From positions 82,180,662 to 82,244,661 of the forward strand of contig CM066043.1 in assembly GCA_033557465.1 (NCBI GenBank): 64,000 nt of DNA. Direction: 5' to 3'. Shown here one piece after another: positions 43,634-51,884 of the stretch; position 1 is the stretch's first letter, and each line of letters starts with the position of its first letter. Origin of the DNA: Ichthyophis bannanicus. Its lineage: Eukaryota; Chordata; Amphibia; Gymnophiona; Ichthyophiidae. Under the pieces are notes generated by a model. The model saw nothing but the letters and a program-made list of their open reading frames with translations, made no database searches and had not been told where the DNA came from. The translations under genes were made by a program, and so were the position numbers.

Positions 43634-45814
43634 TTACCCTACGGAGAACAAGTCCTTCCCTCGTCCTGAAGCAGCCACTACCTCCTTCCCCACTATATAA
43701 CCAGTCGTCCGCTCCCCCCCTTCCTCCATCAGCCCGTCCTGTAGCCCATCATCCGCCACCCCCTGTATGGCTATCGACAACAAGGCAGGACCCGCCCGAG
43801 ACAACAGGGCAGATCCCCCACCCAGCACCTCCCCCACACCCCCACCCCCCTGCCCCTTGTCCCTCCCAGGTCCTACCTGGTTGTCGGTGCCAGACGTGGC
43901 ACAAGGATCCAGAAAAGTTTGGCCGGTAGTCAGGGCTCCAACAGAAAGGGCGGACACCCCCCTGCGAGCCAGGTCTCCGTCGGCCGCAATAACAGACAAC
44001 AAAGGCAGCTGCGCATCCCGCTCCTCTACCCCCGGCCGCAGTGACAGCTGACTAGCACTTTTCTTCCCCCTCTCCCCCCCGGGGACTGCAGAAAAGAAAG
44101 AGCAGCCCCCATCCTGCCCCTTTCTCCTCCTTCCAGCACCCCTCCGGCCCCAGTCAGCCACCTCAGAACATACTGGGCGAGTGCCCTGTAGCTTTCTAGG
44201 GGCCGGGAGGGCAGCCACAATAGGGGAGTCCTGCCCACCAGCCATCCCCCTACCAAACCCCTTCCCAGTAACCTGGACAGGCATCGTAGCTGAAGGAGCA
44301 GGATTCCTATTACAGGTGGAGAAATCCGCCACCCGTGGATCCTCAAGTGGCACAGCAGAATCAAACGGCTGAGGCCAACCAGTCTTCCGCCGCCGGGGAT
44401 CCCGTGCAGAAAACCCCTCAGAGCCGGAAACATCCAAAGACAGTGGATCAGCAGTATGCTGAAAAGGAACCGCCGAATACTGCTGCCTCTCTACAACACC
44501 CCCTCCAATCGAGGGGCATGAAAAAGAAGCTCCCTCTGTGCTTAAAGAGTGCCGTCGAAAATCCCGCAGCAAATCAGAAGATGGGGAAGGTCGTTCTGCA
44601 GACTTCCTGGGTTTCCCGGAAGCGTCAGTACCCATTACTCGGCGGCCATCTTGTGATTGTAATCTGGCTGGGGGAAGTCCTACAGGCAGCTCCTGCAACG
44701 ACCTCACTTCCTTAGTGATGTCATCAGAAATACCCCGGCGGCCATCTTGCGATTGTAAGCTGGCTGGGGGAAGTCCTCCAGGCAGCTCCTGCAACGACCT
44801 CACTTCCTTAGTGATGTCATCAGAAAGACCCCGGCGGCCATCTTGGATGGTCCCTTCAGTGTTACACGACTGTTGGTGAGCCACCAGGATCAACGGAGCA
44901 CCCTGTGGACGTGCAGGAACAATCTGGGCAGACAGCATTTCGGAGGGAGGAACCAGCGCATTCACAACATCACAACCATCACCCTGCTGCAGGTAAGACA
45001 CAGGACATCCAGGAAATGCTTTAGAAGAGGAAGGCAGGGAACGGGTGGTAGACTTCCCAGGAACTAAAATGGGAGAGGGCATACTTCTAGAGGAGGATGG
45101 ACCCCCCTGCTGACCCACCCCCGGGGGCCTCCCCTGGACTGCAGGTATCTTCCAACGATTATAATTCTGGTAAACTTCGGCAAGGGACCCACAACCCTGG
45201 TTCTGATAGTACGCAATCTCCAAGTACTTGGCCTTCAGGGCCCGCTTTACCCCCTTCCGATAGGTAGCATAGGCCACCCATTCCTCCCCGGGAATGGTGG
45301 CCTGCAGGCTCTCCAGGTGGGAGAGCTGGGCTTGCAGCTGGGCCGCCTCCTCCTGGAGACCCCGAAGCCGTCGCACTGCCGCCACGATGTCATCTGGGGC
45401 CCTAGCTGACTGCTGGTAGGACGGCAGGCCCGACCCCCCGTCCTCATCCTCACTGGAGGAGGTAGAGGCCTCCTCCAGGACCCAAAGTGGAGGGGGGAAC
45501 CTGCCTCCTCCAGTTCTATACTCCACGGTCCTCCAGGGTCTCCCCAGGGCCTCTCCCTGCTGCCACCCAGCCTCCACACCCTGCCTGGGGAGGAGACAGG
45601 AGCCTCCTCCCTGGGGTAGCGGGCCCAAACCTCCATACCTGTGGGTCCCTCCTTCCTGACCAGGTGCAGTCCTACCTGGGGAGTCCCCCTCCTGGGGCTC
45701 CAGCTGTTCCAGGTTGCCAGTTTCTCCATCCACTGTCTGAGTAGGAGGCCCACCAGGCTTGGCAGGCCTCTGGGCCTGGGCCTCCCTTGCTGGAGGTGGC
45801 CCAGGGCCCGACAT
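43634..45814 (-). CDS. Long ORF upstream of Tx1-like ORF1, function unknown
   Basis: 726 codons from ATG at 45814 to a stop at 43634, in the same frame as ORF1 (next ATG 43624). The protein is rich in Gly, Pro, Arg, Ser and Glu. About residues 130-215 look structured: VAAVRRLRGLQEEAAQLQAQ forms a likely short coiled coil, followed by AKYLEIAYYQNQGCGSLAE. A 32-residue repeat (core DDITKEVRSLQELP) occurs twice, from the 96-bp monomers. I do not recognise a family. It could be an N-terminal extension of ORF1 separated by one nonsense codon, a distinct upstream protein, or a chance frame in a GC-rich 5' UTR. Confidence 0.45.
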   Translation of the reverse strand: MSGPGPPPAREAQAQRPAKPGGPPTQTVDGETGNLEQLEPQEGDSPGRTAPGQEGGTHRYGGLGPLPQGGGSCLLPRQGVEAGWQQGEALGRPWRTVEYRTGGGRFPPPLWVLEEASTSSSEDEDGGSGLPSYQQSARAPDDIVAAVRRLRGLQEEAAQLQAQLSHLESLQATIPGEEWVAYATYRKGVKRALKAKYLEIAYYQNQGCGSLAEVYQNYNRWKIPAVQGRPPGVGQQGGPSSSRSMPSPILVPGKSTTRSLPSSSKAFPGCPVSYLQQGDGCDVVNALVPPSEMLSAQIVPARPQGAPLILVAHQQSCNTEGTIQDGRRGLSDDITKEVRSLQELPGGLPPASLQSQDGRRGISDDITKEVRSLQELPVGLPPARLQSQDGRRVMGTDASGKPRKSAERPSPSSDLLRDFRRHSLSTEGASFSCPSIGGGVVERQQYSAVPFQHTADPLSLDVSGSEGFSARDPRRRKTGWPQPFDSAVPLEDPRVADFSTCNRNPAPSATMPVQVTGKGFGRGMAGGQDSPIVAALPAPRKLQGTRPVCSEVADWGRRGAGRRRKGQDGGCSFFSAVPGGERGKKSASQLSLRPGVEERDAQLPLLSVIAADGDLARRGVSALSVGALTTGQTFLDPCATSGTDNQVGPGRDKGQGGGGVGEVLGGGSALLSRAGPALLSIAIQGVADDGLQDGLMEEGGERTTGYIVGKEVVAASGRGKDLFSVG
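44640..44845 (-). promoter_or_regulatory. Tandem 96-bp monomers with YY1-like motifs in Tx1-like 5' region
   Basis: Two complete 96-bp units (44640-44735, 44736-44831) and the start of a third. On the element's sense strand each start reads CAAGATGGCCGCCG (or CACAAGATGGCCGCCG), close to the YY1 consensus AAGATGGCGGC, and each unit holds a TGATGACATCAC element and a GGAAGTGAGG ETS-like word. In mouse L1 tandem 5' monomers act as promoters, and in human L1 a YY1 site sets the start; by analogy this may be a promoter array. This is inference. Confidence 0.6.
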
Positions 45815-45873
45815 CCAGGCACAGGCAGAAAAAGGAACTGCTCCCTAGCAGGAGCTCTGCACAACTGATCCTC

Positions 45874-46320
45874 TCAGTACGACAGCCAAACAGGAAGTGG
45901 GTGGAGCTGCCACTCGTGGGGCTGCAGAATCCTGCTCAACCTGTCTGCCAGGTAGTTTTCCTGGCCGGGTAGATATACTACTTTGAGGAGCATGTTGTGT
46001 CTGAGAGCAAACAAGCAAAGGTCCTGTGCCTCCTGACAAAGGAGCCTGGACCCAGTTCCGCCCTGCTTGTTCACATAGAACATGGCTACCTGGTTGTTTG
46101 TTTGAACTAGGATAGACTGACGAGCCAGGGTTTGAGAAAAAGCCTTGAGGGCTAACCAAATAGCTCTGAGTTCCAGGAGATTGATTTGCTGTGCAGATTC
46201 CCAGGGAGACCACAGGCCCTGGGTGCACTTGCCTAGACAATGAGCTCCCCAGTCTTGCAGGGAGGCATCCGTGGTCAAGACGACTGTGAACGCAGGACTC
46301 TGAAAAGGTACTCCTATCAA
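45874..46320 (-). CDS. DIRS RNase H region, upstream part
   Basis: Same frame as the RT ORF (46339-48240), separated from it only by one stop. It carries VLTTDASLQDWGAHC (RNase H first Asp), NLLELRAIWLALKAF (Glu), VQTNNQVAMFYVNKQGG, where the usual Asp is Asn in QTNNQ, and LPGQENYLADRLSR. The DIRS coding ends at about 45895 where the LINE begins; the last few codons belong to the LINE. The D-to-N change in the third box would probably weaken catalysis. Confidence 0.9.
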   Translation of the reverse strand: MIGVPFQSPAFTVVLTTDASLQDWGAHCLGKCTQGLWSPWESAQQINLLELRAIWLALKAFSQTLARQSILVQTNNQVAMFYVNKQGGTGSRLLCQEAQDLCLFALRHNMLLKVVYLPGQENYLADRLSRILQPHEWQLHPLPVWLSY

Positions 46321-46338
46321 CAGATTGGGTGGGTGTAG

Positions 46339-48240
46339 TCACCATCTGAGGGAGGGCAGCAAGTGTCTGGACACCTTTATCCTGTCCTTGAGTTTGCCTG
46401 TGGCCTGTGACCACTGAGTCCGCAGGCACCACTGTGCAGGCCTCATATGGAGCCTGGCATTGGGGGTCACATGTACTGTCGAAGCCATGTGGCCAAGAAG
46501 CCTTAGGCAAAGTCTGGCGGAGACCAGTGACCTGCTGAGAAACTGGTTTGCTAAGTTTATCAGTCTTTGGGCCCTATCTTCTGGCAAGAACGCCTTTGCC
46601 AGCAGAGAGTCCAGCCTTGCCCCTATGAACTCCAAGTTCTGGGAGGGAAGCAAAGTGGACTTTGCGAAGTTTATGACAAACCCCAGGCTTTGAAGAAGAG
46701 CAATAGTTCTGAGGGTGGCTTGTCTGGCCTCCTGGCATGTCTGACCCCTGATGAGCCAGTCGTCCAGATAGGGGAAGACAAAGATTCCCTGATTTCTCAG
46801 GTAGGCCGCCACCACTGCCAGGCATTTGGTAAAGACCCTGGGAGCGGAGGTGAGGCCAAAAGGCAGTACCCTGTACTGATAATGGTTTCCTCCCACCATG
46901 AACCTGAGGTACTTTCTGTGGTCTGGATGAATGAGGATGTGAGTGTACGCATCCTTTAAATCTAAGGAGCATAGCCAATCTCCCTGCTGGAGGTAGGGCA
47001 GAAGTGTTCCAAGAGTAAGCATCTTGAACTTTTCCTTCTCCAGGAACTTGTTGAGGTTTCTGAGATCCAGAATAGGTCGAAGACCACCGGTTCTTTTGGG
47101 TACCAGGAAATACCTGGAGTAGAACCCTTGACCTTGCAAGTGGGGAGGCACAGGTTCCACCGCCCTGTCTACTAACAGACCTTGGAGCTCCTGAAGGAGA
47201 AGATCTGTGTGAAGGGGAGGCCAGGGAGGCTCCCCTGGAAAATATGGAGGAGGCAGTTGTTGGAATTGCAGTGCATAGCCCTTCTGGATTATGCTTAACA
47301 CCCAACTGTCTCCAGTGATGAGTTGCCACTGGTGGGAAAACAGAGCAAGGCGACCTCCTGTGCAAGGTTGGGAGAGCAGGGACGGAGAGGCTATGCTTAA
47401 GGAGTCAAAAACCCCCACCCTGCTGAGTGGGAGCAGGGGCCGGAGGCTTGGGGGTCCTCTGCCTATGGGGCCCATTACCCTGCCCCTTGGCTTGCTGACC
47501 CTGAGGGGCAGTTTGGGCAGCCTGATATTGTGGGTACTGTTTGTAGGCAGTGCCCTTCCTCGGGTAAAAGGGCTTTTTACCCGAGCCCTTCTTTTTGTGA
47601 GAAGGGGCAGAGGTCTTTCTAGACAGCCTTGTCCTTGTAAGGTGCTCGGTCTCGAGCTGTGCGGCCTTCTGGGCTTGCCAAAAAGGTTCTCACCTCGGCA
47701 AGGGACATTGACCAACTTGTCCTGAACCCATGGCTCGAGGTCCGATGACTGCAGCCATGCCTGGCGTCGAGCCGCGATGCCGGCTGCCGCAACTCGGGCC
47801 GAAGCCTCGAAGCCATCGTAGGCGGCACAGGACATAAACTTGGAACAGTCCCGAATCCCCGAGGACAAGGACTTGAATCTCTGCAAGGGTTCCCCGGAGA
47901 GACCAGCAGAGAACCCGGCCAGCTCCTTGGCCAGGTCTCGCAAGTACATGCCCATGTACAGCTGGTAAGACTGGACACGACAAGCAAGCATCGAGCCCTG
48001 GAAGCACTTTCTACCAAAACCATCGAGGTTCTGGGACTCCCTGCGAGGGGGCACCGCGGAGTGCATCTTCTGACTCTTCAGGCGATGCATGGCCGATTCC
48101 ACAACCATGGAATGGTGTAGTAGCTGCGCCTTCTGAAAGCCAGGGCTCTTCCGGAGTCGATAGATGGAATTGACCCGCTTGCTTAAAACCGGCGCCGAGG
48201 CCGGTGCCTCCCACATCTGGAAGAGGAGCCGTTCCAGCAT
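46339..48240 (-). CDS. DIRS reverse transcriptase
   Basis: 633 codons. The N-terminal 300 residues are poorly conserved (linker and Gag-pol junction). The RT follows: GGLRPILDLRNLNKFL, SLDLKDAYTHILIHP (motif A), PFGLTSAPRVFTKCLAVV and FPYLDDWLIRG (catalytic YLDD near residue 490), then the thumb. It ends at a TGA at 46339-46341 where related proteins continue with Trp (the context is RW-stop-LHPPNLLIG), so the stop looks like a G-to-A change in TGG. The start overlaps the Gag-like ORF by 58 bp in another frame. Confidence 0.93.
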   Translation of the reverse strand: MLERLLFQMWEAPASAPVLSKRVNSIYRLRKSPGFQKAQLLHHSMVVESAMHRLKSQKMHSAVPPRRESQNLDGFGRKCFQGSMLACRVQSYQLYMGMYLRDLAKELAGFSAGLSGEPLQRFKSLSSGIRDCSKFMSCAAYDGFEASARVAAAGIAARRQAWLQSSDLEPWVQDKLVNVPCRGENLFGKPRRPHSSRPSTLQGQGCLERPLPLLTKRRARVKSPFTRGRALPTNSTHNIRLPKLPLRVSKPRGRVMGPIGRGPPSLRPLLPLSRVGVFDSLSIASPSLLSQPCTGGRLALFSHQWQLITGDSWVLSIIQKGYALQFQQLPPPYFPGEPPWPPLHTDLLLQELQGLLVDRAVEPVPPHLQGQGFYSRYFLVPKRTGGLRPILDLRNLNKFLEKEKFKMLTLGTLLPYLQQGDWLCSLDLKDAYTHILIHPDHRKYLRFMVGGNHYQYRVLPFGLTSAPRVFTKCLAVVAAYLRNQGIFVFPYLDDWLIRGQTCQEARQATLRTIALLQSLGFVINFAKSTLLPSQNLEFIGARLDSLLAKAFLPEDRAQRLINLANQFLSRSLVSARLCLRLLGHMASTVHVTPNARLHMRPAQWCLRTQWSQATGKLKDRIKVSRHLLPSLRW

Positions 48241-49319
48241 CGGAGGAAACGGGACAGTAAAGGCCTCCTTTGGAGGAGAGTCGTACTGCAGGGCCTCGAG
48301 CTCCTCAGCTCGAGGCTCTTCCTGGGGTCCGCCGGGATAGCCAACGCGGCGGCCATATCCCGGACAAACTCCGAGAACTGGGTATCCTCCGGAGGGGATC
48401 TACTCCGGGGTTCAGACTGCAGTGAGTCTGATGGGACGCACCGAGTCTTGAAGGTGTTGGGGGACTCCTCATCCTCCGTCTCCCAGGCGGACTCGTCCGA
48501 CGAGGAGTCAGGATCCAACCCCACGGGGCCCGGGAGCACCCGCCCCGATGCCAGAGGCACCGGCGTCGATGCCCTTGGCACCGGCATCGACACCCTCGGT
48601 CCCGAACGGGAGGTCGAGGGAGACCGCGACCGAGGTTGACCTCGAGCCATCATGGTCTCGAGTATCGGCTCCGTCTCCGGGGTCGACTTCGATGTCCCGG
48701 TGGTCGGGGCAGATGTGCCAGACAGGCTGGCCATCAGTGCCCGCTGCTGCTCCATGAAGGCAGAGAGTCTGCACTCCAAGGCTGTCATCCTGAGACTCAG
48801 CTCGGGAGATTCAGCAGGCACCAGGCCCGACGTAGGCTCTCTGGGAGGAGAGTCCTCGAGGACTACAGGGCTTATGTGTCCAGCAGACTCCGGCTCCATG
48901 TGAGGAACTTTGGCAGGCTTCTCTTGTTCCACGGGCCCGGGGCGACGGTCGGGAGTCTTAGACCTGGCCCTCGAGGAGCCAGGGACCTCTTCCGATGACG
49001 CCCTCACAAGCCGCTTCTTCCTCTTGCGTTCCCGGTCGGGGGACCCCCTGTCCGAGGAACCACGACGGCGCTCGGGATCCGAATCCCGAGATGTCAAGGC
49101 CTCAGACGAGGTCCGGGCCCGGCCGGAAGCTGAGGCAGAGAAAAGCCTTTCTTTCTGCTGCTGGCGACTTCGCAGTGCCTTGGAAGACATCTTCCAACAT
49201 GGTCCACACGTCTTAGGGTCGTGATCAGGACTGAGGCACCGAAGGTAGCAGTCATGTGTGTCGGTGAGAGACATTAACTTCTTACACCGATCACACTTTT
49301 TAAAACCGCTGGAAGCCAT
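48183..49319 (-). CDS. DIRS Gag-like ORF1
   Basis: 378 codons, beginning MASSGFKKCDRCKKLMS. A zinc-binding-like N-terminal block has Cys pairs and His residues in the order C-x2-C, H-x-C, C, H, C-x2-C (residues about 9-41), as in other vertebrate DIRS Gag proteins. The rest is Ser/Arg/Pro-rich with many SR and SPSTSR-type runs, probably disordered and RNA-binding. It is intact. Gag would package the element RNA. Confidence 0.85.
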   Translation of the reverse strand: MASSGFKKCDRCKKLMSLTDTHDCYLRCLSPDHDPKTCGPCWKMSSKALRSRQQQKERLFSASASGRARTSSEALTSRDSDPERRRGSSDRGSPDRERKRKKRLVRASSEEVPGSSRARSKTPDRRPGPVEQEKPAKVPHMEPESAGHISPVVLEDSPPREPTSGLVPAESPELSLRMTALECRLSAFMEQQRALMASLSGTSAPTTGTSKSTPETEPILETMMARGQPRSRSPSTSRSGPRVSMPVPRASTPVPLASGRVLPGPVGLDPDSSSDESAWETEDEESPNTFKTRCVPSDSLQSEPRSRSPPEDTQFSEFVRDMAAALAIPADPRKSLELRSSRPCSTTLLQRRPLLSRFLRCWNGSSSRCGRHRPRRRF

Positions 49320-49513
49320 CGGAGAAAAAAAAGAGTCCCAGCGAGGTCAAAGGACCGGCCTTCCAAGGAAAAAGCAAAAAAGGGCGTGAACGCCAGCCAC
49401 GAAGGGCAAAAACCAAAAAAGAAGAAACAGGCTCGATACCGGTGTACCGAACCCAGCTAACTTTTATCCGGGATGACAGGACACACGTCCGGTGGGCTTC
49501 TTGGAGAAAGAGA

Positions 49514-49680
49514 GACTGAGGTAAGATGGCACCTTTAGGCGGGAAGGGAACCACGCATGCGTGCCTGCATTCCCAAAGGCTTTCATGGAAAGCTGGGGAA
49601 ATGCTCCGCTGGGGATTTATCGGCGCTGATGACACCCATATGTGAGGACTGACTTCCTGCTTGGTCCTGGAGAAAGTAGT
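49514..49680 (-). repeat. DIRS inverted terminal repeat, 5' side of element
   Basis: Begins ACTGAGGTAAGATGGCACC and ends GGTCCTGGAGAAAGTA. Reverse complement of 35123-35305 with a few differences; its own outermost bases (CTTGGTCCTGGAGAAAG) differ from the other end, as seen also in the internal complementary region. It contains AAGATGGC, a YY1-like word. Confidence 0.92.
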
Positions 49681-49740
49681 ATTAAAAAAAAATAACATAA
49701 AAAGGAAAAGGGTATATTACTGATAATGTTTAAAGTAATG

Positions 49741-49975
49741 TGAGTTGAACCATCATCTAAGATAACAGATCCAGAAGAGCACCTGCTGAAAACACTCTGG
49801 TCATACCAAGAGAATCCATAAAACTTAACCAATCAACCATCAATAGGGCATTTACAAGCTATGCCCCCAGATGTTGGAACAAGCTCCCTTCTAACATAAG
49901 AGCAATCAAAGACCTCACGCAGTTCAGAAAAGCCATCAAACATCACCTGTTCCTTATGCACTTCACTCAGCCCGG
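49741..49975 (+). mobile_element. L2 LINE 3' end, first part
   Basis: Plus-strand reading gives RAFTSYAPRCWNKLPS-like sequence and FRKAIKHHLF, the L2 RT C-terminus. It is interrupted by the element that ends near 51590. Confidence 0.75.
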
Positions 49976-50079
49976 GGATCCCCCCCACCTACATACTGTC
50001 GCCGCCTTCCCCCGCCTAGGCAGTTGCCTGACGAGGAAAGGGGGCTGCACTTTCAATATTCATTTAATATGGACTCCTA

Positions 50080-50110
50080 GGGCAAAGGCCTCTGGGAGTT
50101 GTAGTTCCTT
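50080..50110 (-). promoter_or_regulatory. ZNF143/SBS-like word
   Basis: On the minus strand GGAACTACAACTCCCAGAGG matches the core ACTACAA-TCCCAG of ZNF143 binding sites. Sequence resemblance only. Confidence 0.35.
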
Positions 50111-50593
50111 GAGCATTTGATTGTAGTTGTAATCAAGAGATTTAGCCGAGGTTTGAAAGCAACACAGGAAATTTTATTCGCCTCCCTTGTTTAACAGGAA
50201 CTTCTAAGGAAGCTTGGCATAACACATGTAAAGACTTTTTCCACAAGAAATAAAAAGGTTGGTAAACTTTCCACAGATATCAATTGCCCTTGCTTGCTTC
50301 AACAAGGCAATGATTGCTTTCTTCCAAATAAAGGTTTCAGTTCACAGTCCTTTACTGCAATTAATTGTCCATTGAAGACTTTCATACAGCAATACTCATG
50401 TAATAAACTTTTCTTCTTTGCTTCAACTTAATCAGGGTTTTAATTAGTTGCTCTAGAGACCTTAGGCAATCCTCCTTAACAAGTCTCCTGCTTTTAAAAC
50501 AGCAGCCACACTAATTAAAACTTTCTTTCCTTTTCAGAACATACATGCACATAAAACAAACTGGACTCTTCAAGCTTATAACTCAGAAGATTC

Positions 50594-51523
50594 TCATTTT
50601 ACCCTTATGGATAAATCACATTCCATTTCTTGATCAGGTTGACTTAATTCACTATCACCTTCTCCAACTTCCATTGACTCACATTCAGAGCAATCAGGTT
50701 CTGCAGCTTCGTTGAACAACCTAATCAGCTGTTCTCCTCGAGACCTCTCTCGGGACTCAGAGCTGCTATCAAAGCAAGGTAATTCCTGATCTTTTACCAA
50801 ACGTTTCAACAGTTTTAAAACATTCAAGCTTTCTCTGTTAAGAGGTTTTCTTACCAACCCTTCTTGAGGTGAGATTCTTGGACTCAGCGTCTCCTGGTAA
50901 GCCCTTATGATTGAGTCACTCCCAGCAATCTCTCCTGGCTTAAACCTCCGGGTTTTTGAACCTATTGCAGGCTTCCTATAGCCCTGGTACCGGTCCAAAC
51001 TCTGGAGCTGGCTTTGGGGATACTCTTCCCTCAAACTGGTGTCTGAGAACCTTTCTCTAGACTCCTGGCTAAAATCTTTACTTGCAGTTTCTTTTAGGAT
51101 TCTCCTCAGCACTGTTTCACTGCCACTTCCCTGGCCATGCTGGTTCCTGCATAGATTAGCCCTTCCGTCTCTCTTCCTCGTGTAATGCTGATGCTCATGC
51201 TCAGACTGAGGTTCCTTCCCAGACTCCGCCTCTGAATCAGACTCAGCTCTCAATTCAGCTCTTCCCTCAGCTCTCGCTCCCCCAGCTCTACTCCTCCCTG
51301 TTCTCAGGGGCTTATATGAGTGGGTCTGGCCTGTATCTTTCCACCCCGCCCCCAGCTCTCTTAGATTGCCACCCTCAGTTACCATGGAGCTGGGGCGTGG
51401 CCTTAGGACAGCAGCTTTGGACAGGTTTTTTTCATTCTTAGCAGCACTTTTAAAGTGACAATTCCCTGCACTTTCCTTCTGACTGGAGGAAACTGCTAGT
51501 GTTTTCTCTATTTCCATAGGCAC
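50594..51523 (-). CDS. 309-codon ORF of unknown function
   Basis: ATG at 51523; the frame is also open upstream of it for about 20 codons (around TYEYCGGEASPVP). The protein is charged: Arg/Glu/Ser-rich through about residue 190, then a more regular part (KPLNRESLNVLKLLKRLVKD) that may form a helix, then an acidic tail (CSECESMEVGEGD). There are no Cys/His fingers and no enzymatic motif I recognise. It might be a gag-like protein of the surrounding insertion. It has no internal stop in 930 bp, which is unusual among the decayed neighbours. Confidence 0.45.
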   Translation of the reverse strand: MPMEIEKTLAVSSSQKESAGNCHFKSAAKNEKNLSKAAVLRPRPSSMVTEGGNLRELGAGWKDTGQTHSYKPLRTGRSRAGGARAEGRAELRAESDSEAESGKEPQSEHEHQHYTRKRDGRANLCRNQHGQGSGSETVLRRILKETASKDFSQESRERFSDTSLREEYPQSQLQSLDRYQGYRKPAIGSKTRRFKPGEIAGSDSIIRAYQETLSPRISPQEGLVRKPLNRESLNVLKLLKRLVKDQELPCFDSSSESRERSRGEQLIRLFNEAAEPDCSECESMEVGEGDSELSQPDQEMECDLSIRVK

Positions 51524-51599
51524 TGGGCTAGCTTCGCCACCACAATACTCATATGTGGCAATTGAAACACCTCCACCTCCATAAAACTAAAACCTAACC

Positions 51600-51884
51600 C
51601 TACCCCACATGACATTACAGCTCTCTATCTCCTCTTTATCCAACAGACTACAAACATGCTGTAGCTAAACTTGGCAGCAAAACCTTATTACGATCCCACC
51701 CTGTTAATTACATGTAGCTAAACTCAAATGTATATAGTTTCCCCAGTTATCCAAGTTCAAATCCCTGTTTTCTGTAAACGTAGGACTATTTGTATGTCCA
51801 GGTGTTTATTGTTTCAATGTAAACCGCACTGATGAGAAATAGCGCGGTATATAAGAATTGTCAAATAAATAAATAAATAAATAA
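51600..51884 (+). mobile_element. L2 LINE 3' UTR and tail, second part
   Basis: Ends TTCAATGTAAACCGCACTGATG, AGCGCGGTATATAAGAATTG and four AAAT units, the L2 tail. It continues 49741-49975. Confidence 0.75.

Larger units (their letters stand above)
37056..45894 (-). mobile_element. Tx1-like (L1 superfamily) LINE inserted in DIRS
   Basis: About 8.8 kb on the minus strand with a long 5' region, ORF1 with three CCHC knuckles, ORF2 with AP endonuclease and RT, and a G-rich 3' UTR ending TTTAATAAATTCAAAATT. The 5' edge begins near CACTTCCTGTTTGGCTG. Flanks TCCACCC (5' side, about 45895-45903) and TCCATCC (3' side, about 37050-37056) may be a 7-bp TSD with one mismatch. The ORF1 organisation and CCHC array suggest the Tx1 clade, many of whose members prefer specific targets. 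ORF2 is intact but ORF1 is broken, so activity is doubtful. Confidence 0.88.
35123..49680 (-). mobile_element. DIRS-like tyrosine-recombinase retrotransposon
   Basis: On the minus strand the element runs 5' terminal repeat (49680-49514), Gag-like ORF (49319-48183), RT/RNase H ORF (48240 onward), tyrosine recombinase (ending 35613), internal complementary region (35388-35490), 3' terminal repeat (35305-35123). This is the canonical DIRS layout, and DIRS elements integrate without a TSD, which fits. A Tx1-like LINE (37056-45894) splits the RNase H/recombinase overlap, and an in-frame stop interrupts RT/RNase H at 46339. Without the LINE the element would be about 5.7 kb. Confidence 0.95.
49976..51590 (-). 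mobile_element. Unidentified insertion carrying a 309-codon ORF
   Basis: This block separates the L2 coding end from its 3' UTR and tail, so it is an insertion of about 1.6 kb. On its sense (minus) strand a 309-codon ORF is followed by a 0.5-kb region with GAATAAAATTTCCTGTG (polyadenylation signal) and then CAACTCCCAGAGGCC. That arrangement resembles the 3' part of an LTR element or a processed transcript, but I found no clear termini or TSD. Confidence 0.5.

Noticed and set aside
46574..47365. 263-codon minus-strand frame overlapping DIRS RT
   Set aside because: Out of frame with the RT motifs; no independent motif. Dual coding is not suggested by its composition.
48364..49224. Frames on the plus strand opposite DIRS Gag
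   Set aside because: Antisense shadows of an Arg/Ser-rich coding stretch.
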